A stretch of 49,802 bases of DNA from Phycisphaerales bacterium (GTDB taxonomy: Bacteria > Planctomycetota > Phycisphaerae > Phycisphaerales > UBA1924). Location of the stretch: NCBI GenBank assembly GCA_016793015.1, contig JAEUJD010000181.1, forward strand, positions 1 through 49,802. Reading direction: 5' to 3'. Under the pieces are notes generated by a model. That model saw nothing but the letters and a program-made list of their open reading frames with translations. It was not told the DNA's origin and searched no databases. Positions 16,583 through 25,155 of the stretch are shown here, piece by piece (the stretch's first letter is position 1; the number at the start of each line of letters is the position of its first letter). The position numbers were made by a program, and so were the translations under genes.

Positions 16583-18985
16583 TCACTTGGCTTCGGGCAG
16601 ATCGCTCGTTCCCCGCCAACTCGGGGGCAGATCCGGGAGCGGATAAACCCACCGCACGACCGTCATCCCGCTGGTTGGCATCGGGTTGCCATCGATACTG
16701 ACCGTAACCGGTGCTGCGCCGCCTCCGCCCGCATTTGGCCCGGCACCCCCGACAAAGCCGATGACAATCACGCAGGGCTGGGTGAACCACCTCGCGAGAT
16801 CGAGCGTCTGCGTCGCCTCACGCCGCAGAATCGCAACCTGCGTGGCCGATTGCTTGCTGGCATCGTCCGGAATACCGAGCTGCGAGAAGAGCGTCGCGGC
16901 GGTCATCGCATCCACGACCGACCGGAATGCACGCGAATCAACGCCCGCGTTGATGCCGAGATTGAAGTTCGAAGTCGGCACCATGTTGCTCAGATATAGC
17001 TCGCCCGAGTTGAGCGCCTGCGCCTGCTCGGTTTCCACCTTCAAATCGAGCGGCACGTTCGGCGCCCATTCCTTGTTCGATGGCCACTTCCAGAATTGCA
17101 CCCGTGAAACCAGGCGTGATCGCACGTCCGCCCCGATCGGCTGCTGCGTGATCACGTGACAGATCAAGAGGTCGTGGATCGGTTCCGGAAGCTCGTGGAC
17201 GAGCGAGCCAACGAGTTTGGCGCCGTCTGCTGAGATCACTCCGCCCTGATACGGATGGGGCATCCCCCACCGGGGCGATCCCGCCCAATCGAGCTGGACC
17301 TGCTTCACCGTTGATCGCGAAGGAAGATCGAGCCGCGTCGGATCGCGTCCATCGATCTGATATTCGCGTCCGTCCAAAAAGCCGCTGCGCTGCGAATTGC
17401 CCACCGGATCCCACGGTGACAGAACACCCCCCAGATCGTGCCGCAGACCCGGGACCTGGGGTAAGCCTTCGCTATCCGGCGCAACAACCCGCACCGTGCC
17501 ATCATGCGGCAGCATCAGGCTCATCCACGATCTCGACCGCTGAATGTTCTGGCCGTAGATGTGATCGAGGGTCGAGAGGTGCGTTGCCTCGAAATTGCGG
17601 GGCCTGAACCACGTCGCGGCGCCGAATGCAAGACCGGTGAAGCCGATAGCGGTCAGGAGAAACGTGAGCCAGGCAAAGCGTGTCGCCTTTCTCGCCTTGA
17701 GCATGCCAAAGCCGAGCGGGCCTGCGAGCAGCCAGTACAGCACAAAGACCGTGACTCCAAGAAACACACCGGTGACAGCCGTGCCGCGCTTGGCGATCTG
17801 AGCGGAAATGACCTGGTCAACAGCGATCGGTTGCCAGCGATTCACGACGTCCTTCGTATCGGGCTGCAGAATGCCCCGTTTTCCAAGCACTCGGTGCCAG
17901 AAGACATCCGCGTCGAGCACACCCCCCTGCGAAAAGAGCCGCGACGAGAGATCAAGGCCGATGAGCGTGACCGCGCCGATTCCGACGATCCGTCGCGCAA
18001 CGACGCACTCGCCCTTGGGCCCGCTCAAGACACGGATCGCGTCGCCGGGCGCTGCGGAATTCAAGGGTTCAAAGACATGCAGTACCGCCGATCGCGGGAG
18101 CGCCGCTTCCTTGCTCCGCGTCAGGAGGCCTCGAAAGTCCGAGAGGTCGATGCCTTCCCGCCGCATGATGTTCACGGCCGGAAGGATGTCCATCAGTTCA
18201 TTCGTCGCGGCATTGGTCCACGATTGGCCGCTGGGAGGCAGCACGATGACCAGATGCCCGCCCCGCTGCACCCATTCCTTGATCGACTTTGTGCGCTCAC
18301 CCCGCAACTGGCTGATATCGGTGTCGGTGCCGCCGGTCGATTCGCCCCAGACGATCGTTTCCATCGCGGCAAGGCCCATCCAGCGATCCGGGATGCCCTT
18401 GGCCGTGAGGCCCGCGACCGACTCGATCGCCTCGTGCGCGAGGGCGGGATAGGTCATGGAGCCCTGGGCCGCAACAGTTGCGTACTGGCGGAGCCCCATC
18501 TCGTGGACGCCGATGACACCGATGAGGGGTGTCCCGGCATCCTGCACCTTGCCACCCGGCAAAATCTGCTTGCGTGCCAAAAGCCGTCCCGCTCGCTGCC
18601 CCACCGGCTCCCGGTCGTCCGAAATAGGCTCATTGACCAATGCGAGCACGGTGTCCCCGGTTCGGAACCAGAACGGCAACCGGAAATAGATCCAGGCATC
18701 CATCGGGGTGCCGGGGTTCAGCGTGATGCTCCGTGTGTACGCGGGTCGATCGCCGTCGGCATCGGCCAGAACGATCCGGACGAGCACTTCCCGCTGCTTG
18801 ATGGCCGAATCGGTCAGCTTGAGCCGCACACCGCACCAATCCCCGGCCCGGGAGACGTTCCCAACGCCGAACTCCCCGACTTCCACCTTGATCTCGTCGG
18901 CCTGCTGAGCTTGGGCGACGGCCCCTGCACTGGCGAAAAGTCCGGCAACGAGGAATGACAGGCAAAGGAGGAGGCGGCTGTGCAT
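16583..18985 (-). CDS. Large exported membrane protein of unknown function
   Basis: An 800-aa protein with a signal peptide (LLLCLSFLVAGLFASAGAVAQA). The N-terminal half is a beta-rich extracytoplasmic region followed by a part with GVIGVHEMGL, RGGHLVIVLPPSGQSW and an ARRIVGIGAVTLIGLDL segment, which resembles the GATase1-like/DUF4350 portions of BatA-like membrane proteins. Two transmembrane helices near the middle (TGVFLGVTVFVLYWLLAGPL and WLTFLLTAIGFTGLAFGAATW) are followed by another long beta-rich domain. I cannot name it. It converges on the DUF1570-type gene with 33 bp between them, and no moxR or VWA gene is adjacent. Confidence 0.6.
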   Translation of the reverse strand: MHSRLLLCLSFLVAGLFASAGAVAQAQQADEIKVEVGEFGVGNVSRAGDWCGVRLKLTDSAIKQREVLVRIVLADADGDRPAYTRSITLNPGTPMDAWIYFRLPFWFRTGDTVLALVNEPISDDREPVGQRAGRLLARKQILPGGKVQDAGTPLIGVIGVHEMGLRQYATVAAQGSMTYPALAHEAIESVAGLTAKGIPDRWMGLAAMETIVWGESTGGTDTDISQLRGERTKSIKEWVQRGGHLVIVLPPSGQSWTNAATNELMDILPAVNIMRREGIDLSDFRGLLTRSKEAALPRSAVLHVFEPLNSAAPGDAIRVLSGPKGECVVARRIVGIGAVTLIGLDLSSRLFSQGGVLDADVFWHRVLGKRGILQPDTKDVVNRWQPIAVDQVISAQIAKRGTAVTGVFLGVTVFVLYWLLAGPLGFGMLKARKATRFAWLTFLLTAIGFTGLAFGAATWFRPRNFEATHLSTLDHIYGQNIQRSRSWMSLMLPHDGTVRVVAPDSEGLPQVPGLRHDLGGVLSPWDPVGNSQRSGFLDGREYQIDGRDPTRLDLPSRSTVKQVQLDWAGSPRWGMPHPYQGGVISADGAKLVGSLVHELPEPIHDLLICHVITQQPIGADVRSRLVSRVQFWKWPSNKEWAPNVPLDLKVETEQAQALNSGELYLSNMVPTSNFNLGINAGVDSRAFRSVVDAMTAATLFSQLGIPDDASKQSATQVAILRREATQTLDLARWFTQPCVIVIGFVGGAGPNAGGGGAAPVTVSIDGNPMPTSGMTVVRWVYPLPDLPPSWRGTSDLPEAK

Positions 18986-19114
18986 CGAAGATCATTCTAA
19001 ACGAGTCGGGAGTCGGTTCGACGGAACCAACGAGCAGGGGAAAGTAGGAAAGTGAAACTCGGCACACGGTTCGCGGAGTTGGACCAAAGTCATCAACCGC
19101 CGGGGACGATTCAC

Positions 19115-19366
19115 ATGACCATGGCCGATATCTTGGGCAACTCGTGGATCGTGGTTGTGGCGCTCATCGCGTGCTCGGCTCTGGCCACGCTGTATACCTT
19201 GGCCACGGCCGTTCGCAACCAGACCTACATGCACGACCTTCAGGTCGGAGTTGCCAAATTGCAGCAGCAATATCAGGCCCGGATGCGTGCGATGCAGGAA
19301 GCCGCCCAGACCGGCGAGGTCGAACTGCTCCCGACCGAGCCGGAAGAGGCCAAGAAAGCGGCCTGA
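19115..19366 (+). CDS. Small single-pass membrane protein
   Basis: About 83 aa. One hydrophobic helix (SWIVVVALIACSALATLYTLATAV) precedes a charged amphipathic, probably coiled-coil segment (MHDLQVGVAKLQQQYQARM) and an acidic tail. GGGGA at 19102-19106 lies 8 nt before this ATG; an upstream GTG at 19052 would add 21 residues. Not recognised. Confidence 0.5.
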   Translation: MTMADILGNSWIVVVALIACSALATLYTLATAVRNQTYMHDLQVGVAKLQQQYQARMRAMQEAAQTGEVELLPTEPEEAKKAA

Positions 19367-19535
19367 TTTCGAAGAAACTGGCGGCGGCAAACCGCGCGAA
19401 CGGGTCCGCTCAGGGCGCGATTTCATCCCATTTCACGATTCCGTCCACGTTCCAGCGACCTTGGAACCGTTTTCATGCGTTCGTGGGATTGCTAGGCTAC
19501 TTCCCTTGTCTGACGAACCATCCAAATTCTCCACG

Positions 19536-20945
19536 ATGTCGAGGCGCACGGCCCTCACGGCGATGATCGCCGGCGGGCTGGGCTTTGCCGCGTTTGGGCC
19601 TCGGGGGGCCAAACAGACCGCCGATGGCCGGATTGTCCTCGATTACTGGGAAAAGTGGACGGGCCACGAAGCCCGGGCGATGCAGAAAATCGTCGACCGG
19701 TTCAACGACAGCCAAAAGCGCATCCGGGTGCGGTATCTGACGACGGCGGGGATTGACCAGAAGGCCCTCATCAGCATTGCCGCGGGCGATCCGCCGGATT
19801 TGGTCGGGCTTTGGAATTACAACGTCCCGCAGTACGCCGAGACGGGGGCGATCCTGCCGCTCGATGAACTGGACGAAAAGGGCGAAGTCCGCCCGGAGCG
19901 ATACGCGCAGGGATTCCGCCCTGTGCTGATGCACCCAGACCCGTATACGAAGAAAAACCGTCAATGGGCGGTTGTGAACACGGGCGGCGTGCTTGCGCTG
20001 TATTACAACAAAGGTCTTCTGCGCGAAGCGGGGCTCGATCCCGAGCGTCCGCCGCGCACGCTCGAAGCTCTCGAAGAAGCGAATCACAAGCTCATCAAGC
20101 GCGCCGGGCCGGGCACGCAGAGCGCACTGGAACGGGCCGGATTTCTCCACATCGAACCGGGTTGGTGGAGCTGGATCTGGGGATACTCCTACGGGGGCAA
20201 GCTCTACGACGCCGAGAACGACCGCTCACTCGCGGCATCTCCCGAAAACATCGCCGGATTCGACTGGGTGCAGCGCACCAGCGAAGAGCACGGCGTGGAC
20301 GCGACCAAGACGTTCAAGGCTGGCTTCGGCAACTACGACTCGCCGTTGAATGCATTCCTCACCGGCAAACTCGCGATGGTGATTCAGGGGCCGTGGCTGG
20401 CGAACGTCATCACGGCACACGGGCCGAAGGACGCGCAGGGCCGCCCGATGCTCGACTACGGCGTCATTCCGATGCCGGTCATCGAGAGCCAACTGGATGA
20501 AAAGCACCCGGTCGGCCTGATCGACTGCGACATCATGGTCATTCCCAAGGGCGTCAAACGTCCCGAAGCGTGCATGGAATTCATGGCGTATCTGCAGCGA
20601 CAGGAAAATGTCGAGGCGATGGCGCTGGCGCACTACAAGAACTCGCCGCTGGCGGTCAGCAGCAAAGCCTTTCTCGAAAACCATCCGAATCGCGGCATCC
20701 GCACGTTCGACTCCATCGCGCAGAGCGATCGCACATACATGGTCCCCCGCACGCGTGCCTGGCCTCAGATCAAGGATGAACTGGATGCGGGGCTCCAGCG
20801 GATCTGGTCGCTCGAACGCCCCGCGAAGGACGAACTGGCGATGATCCAGAAACGGTCGCAGGACTACCTCGACACCGTCGAGGCCCAGCGCACGCAGCGC
20901 GGCTACGGAAGGGGCTCGAACCCCACCCGAGGCCCTGCAACCTGA
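19536..20945 (+). CDS. Sugar ABC transporter, extracellular solute-binding protein
   Basis: A 469-aa family 1 solute-binding protein (MalE/UgpB-like) delivering a carbohydrate to the two permeases encoded next. An N-terminal export signal (SRRTALTAMIAGGLGFAAFG, with an RR that may indicate Tat export) precedes the mature start IVLDYWEKWTGHEARAMQKIVDRFN. Typical later segments are RVRYLTTAGIDQKALISIAAGDPPDLV, GVLALYYNKGLLREAGLDPERPPRTLEAL, FLTGKLAMVIQGPWLANV and KRPEACMEFMAYLQRQENV. There is no clear lipobox Cys, unlike many such proteins. A TTG at 19506 could extend it by ten residues. Confidence 0.9.
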   Translation: MSRRTALTAMIAGGLGFAAFGPRGAKQTADGRIVLDYWEKWTGHEARAMQKIVDRFNDSQKRIRVRYLTTAGIDQKALISIAAGDPPDLVGLWNYNVPQYAETGAILPLDELDEKGEVRPERYAQGFRPVLMHPDPYTKKNRQWAVVNTGGVLALYYNKGLLREAGLDPERPPRTLEALEEANHKLIKRAGPGTQSALERAGFLHIEPGWWSWIWGYSYGGKLYDAENDRSLAASPENIAGFDWVQRTSEEHGVDATKTFKAGFGNYDSPLNAFLTGKLAMVIQGPWLANVITAHGPKDAQGRPMLDYGVIPMPVIESQLDEKHPVGLIDCDIMVIPKGVKRPEACMEFMAYLQRQENVEAMALAHYKNSPLAVSSKAFLENHPNRGIRTFDSIAQSDRTYMVPRTRAWPQIKDELDAGLQRIWSLERPAKDELAMIQKRSQDYLDTVEAQRTQRGYGRGSNPTRGPAT

Positions 20946-21021
20946 AAGTCCCGGGTCCCGAGTCGACAAATCCTGTAGAGTGGCGAATGCTCTCTCTCCC
21001 GAAAGACGCATCGGTGCCGCT

Positions 21022-21069
21022 ATGACACAGGACTCGGCAAAGCAGGATTCAGGACAACGGCATCGATGA
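21022..21069 (+). CDS. Possible 15-codon mini-ORF coupled to the permease start
   Basis: ATG at 21022 opens a 15-residue hydrophilic frame (MTQDSAKQDSGQRHR) whose TGA overlaps the permease ATG as ATGA. It may be a leader or coupling peptide, or chance. No clear ribosome-binding site precedes it. Confidence 0.25.
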   Translation: MTQDSAKQDSGQRHR

Positions 21070-21971
21070 GCGCCCGTACCGCCCAATTGAAACGCGACTT
21101 TGCCGGCTGGCTCTGGGTCAGCCCGTGGGTGATCGGGTTTCTCGCGTTCCTGTTCGGACCGATGCTGGTCAGCCTGTATTACTCGTTCACGGACTATCCG
21201 CTGCTCGAGCCACCCATCTGGACGGGTCTCGACAACTACCGGCGGATGCTGAGCGATGAGACATTCCGCGCCGTGCTCTGGCGCACGGCCAAGTTCGCGT
21301 TCATCTTCATTCCGCTCGCGACCATTATCTCGCTTTCGATCGCCGGGCTGCTCAACGGCAAGGTGAAGGCCGGAGGCTTCTTTCAGGCCGCGGTCTTCAT
21401 TCCCACACTGGTGCCGATGGCCGGCAGCGCGATGATCTGGCTCTGGATGCTCAACGGCGAGTACGGCCTGATCAATATGTCGATCAGCCGCGCTTTCGGG
21501 TGGGCCGGATTGACCGGCGCCAACTGGCTCTCGGACAGCAAGTGGGCGATGCCCTCGATCGTGATGATTAGCCTCTGGAGTGTCGGTCAGATGGTGATCG
21601 TCTACCTGGCGGCATTAAAGGAAGTGCCCGATGAAATGCTCGAAGCCGCGGCATTGGATGGCATGGGCCCGATACGGCGATTTCTCAGCGTCGTTCTACC
21701 CCTGATTTCTCCGGTCATCCTGTTCAATGTTGTCACGCTGATGATCGGCGCGTTGCAGATCTTCGCGATCCCGTACATCTTGTCCGCTGCGACACCCGGG
21801 GGCGACCCGCGCTCCATGTATTTCTACACGATGTACATGTACGACAACGGATTCCGATATGGCCAGATGGGCTACGCGAGCGCGCAGGCCTGGGTGCAAC
21901 TGCTCATCACGCTCGGGCTGACGGCGATGCTGTTCATCGCGAGCAAGCGGCTGGTTCACTATCGGGCGTGA
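21066..21971 (+). CDS. Sugar ABC transporter permease (MalF/UgpA type)
   Basis: A 301-aa inner-membrane permease of the binding-protein-dependent carbohydrate importer family, with six hydrophobic helices beginning WLWVSPWVIGFLAFLFGPMLVSLYYS. FTDYPLLEPPIWTGLDNYRRML is the usual loop after helix 1, and the cytoplasmic EAA loop that docks the ATPase is present as EVPDEMLEAAALDGMGPIRRF. It pairs with the next gene. No ATP-binding gene lies in this cluster, so a shared MsmK/UgpC-type ATPase encoded elsewhere is probable. Confidence 0.93.
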   Translation: MSARTAQLKRDFAGWLWVSPWVIGFLAFLFGPMLVSLYYSFTDYPLLEPPIWTGLDNYRRMLSDETFRAVLWRTAKFAFIFIPLATIISLSIAGLLNGKVKAGGFFQAAVFIPTLVPMAGSAMIWLWMLNGEYGLINMSISRAFGWAGLTGANWLSDSKWAMPSIVMISLWSVGQMVIVYLAALKEVPDEMLEAAALDGMGPIRRFLSVVLPLISPVILFNVVTLMIGALQIFAIPYILSAATPGGDPRSMYFYTMYMYDNGFRYGQMGYASAQAWVQLLITLGLTAMLFIASKRLVHYRA

Positions 21972-21997
21972 TTCTGTTTTTGGAACCTGGAGGTTGA

Positions 21998-22885
21998 TTG
22001 TCGAGAGAAGGATCGAGCACGGTGATTCGGGGCGAACGCGGGATAGTCTCGCGCGTTCTCGTGTACGGCACGCTCATCCTCATCACGATCGCGTTCCTGA
22101 TGCCCTTGGTCTGGATGGTCGCGACCAGTTTCAAGACTCAATCAGAAGCATCCCGCGCGACGTTCTCACTGCTGCCGGACGATCCGACGCAGATTCTGAA
22201 GAACGCCAGGGACAACTACACCGCGGTTTGGAACGACCCGGTCGTGCGCTTCCCGGTCTATCTCCGCAACACGCTCATCATCGCCGGCCTCAGCGTTGTT
22301 GGCATGACACTTTCGAGCGCAATCGTCGCGTACGGATTCGCCCGGCTCGAATGGCGGGGGAAAAAAGCGCTCTTCGCGCTCGTCCTGGCGACCATGATGA
22401 TCCCGTTCCCGGTGGTCATGGGGCCGATGTTCCTGCTCTTCTCTTGGATCGGCTGGATCGGAAGCCTGAAGCCGCTCTGGGTTCCGGCCTTCTTCGCCGG
22501 GGCCTTCAACGTCTTCATGCTCCGCCAGTTCTTCATGGGGATTCCCAAAGACCTTGACGAGGCAGCCCGAATCGACGGCTGCGGCAACTGGGGCATCTTC
22601 TGGCGGATCATCCTCCCCCTCAGCAAGCCGGCCCTTGCTGTGGTTGCCCTGTTCCATTTCGTGTTCGTCTGGAACGACTTCCTGGCCCCGCTGATCTTCC
22701 TGCGGAACCAGGATCAATTCACGCTTGCTCTGGGACTGCAGCTCTACCAGAGCAAAGCGGGCCAGACGCCTTGGAACCACCTGATGGCCGCAAGCACGCT
22801 GGTGATTGCTCCCGTGCTTGTGCTGTTCCTATTGATGCAAGGGGCTTTGGTGAAGAGCGTGGCGACCACCGGAATCAAGGGATAG
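21998..22885 (+). CDS. Sugar ABC transporter permease (MalG/UgpE type)
   Basis: A 295-aa second permease. Helices include LVYGTLILITIAFLMPLVWMVATSF, VYLRNTLIIAGLSVVGMTLSSAIVAYGFARL and ALVLATMMIPFPVVMGPMFLLFSWIGW; the EAA loop reads GIPKDLDEAARIDGCGNWGIFWRIILPLSKPAL. The start used here is TTG at 21998 with GGAGG four bases upstream; a GTG at 22022 with AAGGA nine bases upstream is a good alternative and drops eight residues. It follows the first permease by 26 bp. Confidence 0.93.
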   Translation: MSREGSSTVIRGERGIVSRVLVYGTLILITIAFLMPLVWMVATSFKTQSEASRATFSLLPDDPTQILKNARDNYTAVWNDPVVRFPVYLRNTLIIAGLSVVGMTLSSAIVAYGFARLEWRGKKALFALVLATMMIPFPVVMGPMFLLFSWIGWIGSLKPLWVPAFFAGAFNVFMLRQFFMGIPKDLDEAARIDGCGNWGIFWRIILPLSKPALAVVALFHFVFVWNDFLAPLIFLRNQDQFTLALGLQLYQSKAGQTPWNHLMAASTLVIAPVLVLFLLMQGALVKSVATTGIKG

Positions 22886-23006
22886 GCGGTCCAAACGGTT
22901 TCAGAGGTATCCGGTCCGAAAACGCCAATTCCGGCGAGCTTGCCGTTTGTTTGGGTTCGGAAGGTTGCCTCCGCGAAGGACTTGTGGCAGGATTCCCAAA
23001 CAGGCC

Positions 23007-23035
23007 TTGCAAACCGACGCAAAATGCGTCACAAT
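23007..23035 (+). promoter_or_regulatory. Candidate promoter with palindrome in its spacer
   Basis: TTGCAA (23007-23012) and CACAAT (23030-23035) are 17 bp apart. The spacer carries a perfect GACGCA-AAA-TGCGTC palindrome (23016-23030), a possible operator. It lies about 95 bp before the dockerin-tailed gene. Each hexamer matches consensus at only four of six positions. Confidence 0.3.
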
Positions 23036-23129
23036 GAAAACGGTTACATCGCGGTCTGTCGATGCTGTTCGCGATCTCGCCAAACGTCCCTGCCTTCGGC
23101 TCATGCCGGGGATGGGAAAGGAGCAGGAA

Positions 23130-23999
23130 ATGAAGATTGGTTCCTGGATTGGATTCGGAGCACTCGCCGTGCTCGCGTGTCAAGCGCTGGCCCAAACCCC
23201 CATGCCGATTACCAACGGCTCGTTCGAGCAAGACGATCCGATCTTCGGCGGCTTGCTCGGCTACAACGTGCTGCCCGGCTCGAGCGTGAGCACCGATCAG
23301 CACCGCACCGGCGCGCGTTCGGTCGCCATGGGTCAGACACCTCTCAACAACTTCGTTGGCATCACCACCGACACCGTCAACTTCCTCGATCCCAATTTCC
23401 CCTACTACGACGTCAATATCGACTGGACCGGCGGAAACATCCGCGCGACCATGTGGTACCTGATCCCCGCGGATGCGCCTGTTCAAGGCGGTGGCGGCGG
23501 CATCAAGCTCGACATCAAGCTCTTCAATCAGAACTACGCCAGCCTTGACGGTCGCTGGGATATCCAGGGCAACACCGGAGGCGCCTGGGTGAAGTACGAG
23601 GTCGTCTGGAACAAGGCCGACATCAAGCAGAAGGTCTGGATCAACGCCACCGAAAACTGCGACGGTGGCTGCTTCGTCAACAACGGCCCACCCCCCTACG
23701 GCGTTCCCCCGTATCCGAGCCGCGTGAAGGTCACCCCGGGTCGCTGGGGCGGCGAATCGGGCGGTGGCGCTGGCACCAATACGATCTACATCGACGACCT
23801 GTCGCTGACGCAGGACCACAGCTGCCCCGCCGACTACAACGGCGACGATGTGGTTGACGATGCCGACTTCACGATCTTCGTGCCTTCGTACAACAACCTC
23901 ATCGACTTCCGCGCCGACCTCAACGGCGACGGGCTGACGGACGATGCGGACTTCTCGCTCTTTGCTTCCGCGTACAACGACCTGATCTGCGCCGAGTGA
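23130..23999 (+). CDS. Exported CBM-like protein with C-terminal dockerin-like repeats
   Basis: A 289-aa secreted protein; AAGGAG lies 6 nt before the ATG. A signal peptide (SWIGFGALAVLACQALAQ) precedes ITNGSFEQDDPIFGGLLGYNVLPG, a beginning common in jelly-roll carbohydrate-binding or LamG-like modules, and a beta-sandwich with GARSVAMGQT and NTIYIDDLSLTQDH. Two Asp-rich dockerin-like loops follow (ADYNGDDVVDDADFTIF and ADLNGDGLTDDADFSLF). It sits directly downstream of the sugar importer in the same direction and may bind the glycan whose products are imported; that link is inference. Confidence 0.7.
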   Translation: MKIGSWIGFGALAVLACQALAQTPMPITNGSFEQDDPIFGGLLGYNVLPGSSVSTDQHRTGARSVAMGQTPLNNFVGITTDTVNFLDPNFPYYDVNIDWTGGNIRATMWYLIPADAPVQGGGGGIKLDIKLFNQNYASLDGRWDIQGNTGGAWVKYEVVWNKADIKQKVWINATENCDGGCFVNNGPPPYGVPPYPSRVKVTPGRWGGESGGGAGTNTIYIDDLSLTQDHSCPADYNGDDVVDDADFTIFVPSYNNLIDFRADLNGDGLTDDADFSLFASAYNDLICAE

Positions 24000-24027
24000 T
24001 CGAAGCAATCTCATGCGATTTCAGAGA

Positions 24028-24052
24028 GCCCCGGCACCTTGCCGGGGCTTTT
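24028..24052 (+). terminator. Rho-independent terminator after the dockerin-tailed gene
   Basis: GCCCCGGC (24028-24035) pairs with GCCGGGGC (24041-24048) around a 5-nt loop and is followed by TTTT. It also touches the stop codon of the convergent polyketide synthase gene. Confidence 0.85.
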
Positions 24053-25155
24053 CATTTAAGCAGGAGAGCTTCGGCCGTGATTCCCGGCCCGAAGCTCATG
24101 AGAACACAGGGCGGACGCAGCCGGCCGGACGATCGCAGAGCATCGAGGATGAAAAGCACCGTTGCGCTCGACATGTTGCCCCGCGAAGCGAGCACCTGCC
24201 GGGAAACATCGAGCGTCGTCCCGGGCAGATCGAGCGCCTCCGCGACCGCTGCGAGAATCTTCGGGCCGCCCGGATGCACCGCCCACGAGCCGATCTGATC
24301 GATTGTGAGGCCCTGCTCGGCGAGCCACGCCCGTGCCCATGTTCCGGCGTGGCGTCGGATCGTCCCCGGTAACTCGATACCGAGGTTCATCTCAAATCCG
24401 TGGTCACCCACCGCCCAGCCCATCTGATCGCGAGATTCCTCGATGATTCGTGACGATGTCGAAGCGATACGCGGGAGTCCGCTATCACCCATGCCGATCA
24501 CTGCGGCACCGGAACCATCCGCAAAGAGCGCATTGGCAACAACCTGATCCGGACGCGCGTCATAGCGGAAATGCACGGAGCAGATCTCGGTGCAACAAAC
24601 CAGCACCCGGGCCTTCGGATTTGCACGCACGAACGAATCCGCCACCCGCAAACCATTGATCGCGGCGTGGCAACCCATGAACCCGACGTTGGTCCGCTGC
24701 ACGCCGGGAGGCAAACCGAGTTTGTCCACCACTTCAAAGTCCCACCCGGGCGACGCGAAGCCGGTACACGACACGGTGATAAGGTGCGTGATCGATTCCG
24801 GCGACACCGCGGCATCGCTCATCGCCGCCCGCGTCGAACGCAGCGCGAGCGCCGTCGCGCACTTCGAGTAAATCGCCATCCGTGCCGCGGTTCCCGGTCC
24901 GCTCGGACAACTCAGCGATGCCGGCGAAAAGCTCGGCGTGTCCGCACCCGCTTCGATCGCCGAAACAGAGTGCGCCGCTTCTGTGCCGCGTGACTCGACC
25001 CCGCTCCGGCGATAGATCATCTCTACCTGGCGCCGGCGATCGTCCGACTCCGGGGGCGAAAGTTCCAGCGCGAGAGAAAGTGCTTCCTCTTGCGAGAAAG
25101 GGCGATCGGGCGCTGCCGTGCCAAGGCCCAGAATTGCCGGGAGATCAGAATTCAT
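24052..25155 (-). CDS. Type III polyketide synthase (chalcone synthase-like)
   Basis: A 367-aa homodimeric-type ketosynthase that condenses a CoA starter with malonyl-CoA without an acyl carrier protein. The catalytic triad is intact: Cys162 in NVGFMGCHAAINGL, His294 in SWAVHPGGPKIL and Asn327 in SRGNMSSATVLFIL, with spacing like chalcone synthase. Other family stretches are VSCTGFASPGWDFEVVDKLGLP and ALFADGSGAAVIG. Its ATG overlaps the TGA of the FAD reductase gene by 4 bp, so the two are translationally coupled. Bacterial relatives with a methyltransferase and an oxidoreductase make alkylpyrones, alkylresorcinols or related quinols; the product here cannot be read from sequence. Confidence 0.93.
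   Translation of the reverse strand: MNSDLPAILGLGTAAPDRPFSQEEALSLALELSPPESDDRRRQVEMIYRRSGVESRGTEAAHSVSAIEAGADTPSFSPASLSCPSGPGTAARMAIYSKCATALALRSTRAAMSDAAVSPESITHLITVSCTGFASPGWDFEVVDKLGLPPGVQRTNVGFMGCHAAINGLRVADSFVRANPKARVLVCCTEICSVHFRYDARPDQVVANALFADGSGAAVIGMGDSGLPRIASTSSRIIEESRDQMGWAVGDHGFEMNLGIELPGTIRRHAGTWARAWLAEQGLTIDQIGSWAVHPGGPKILAAVAEALDLPGTTLDVSRQVLASRGNMSSATVLFILDALRSSGRLRPPCVLMSFGPGITAEALLLK

Noticed and set aside
17504..18958. A 484-codon open frame on the plus strand
   Set aside because: Antisense shadow of the 800-aa exported protein; the minus frame has a signal peptide and transmembrane helices.
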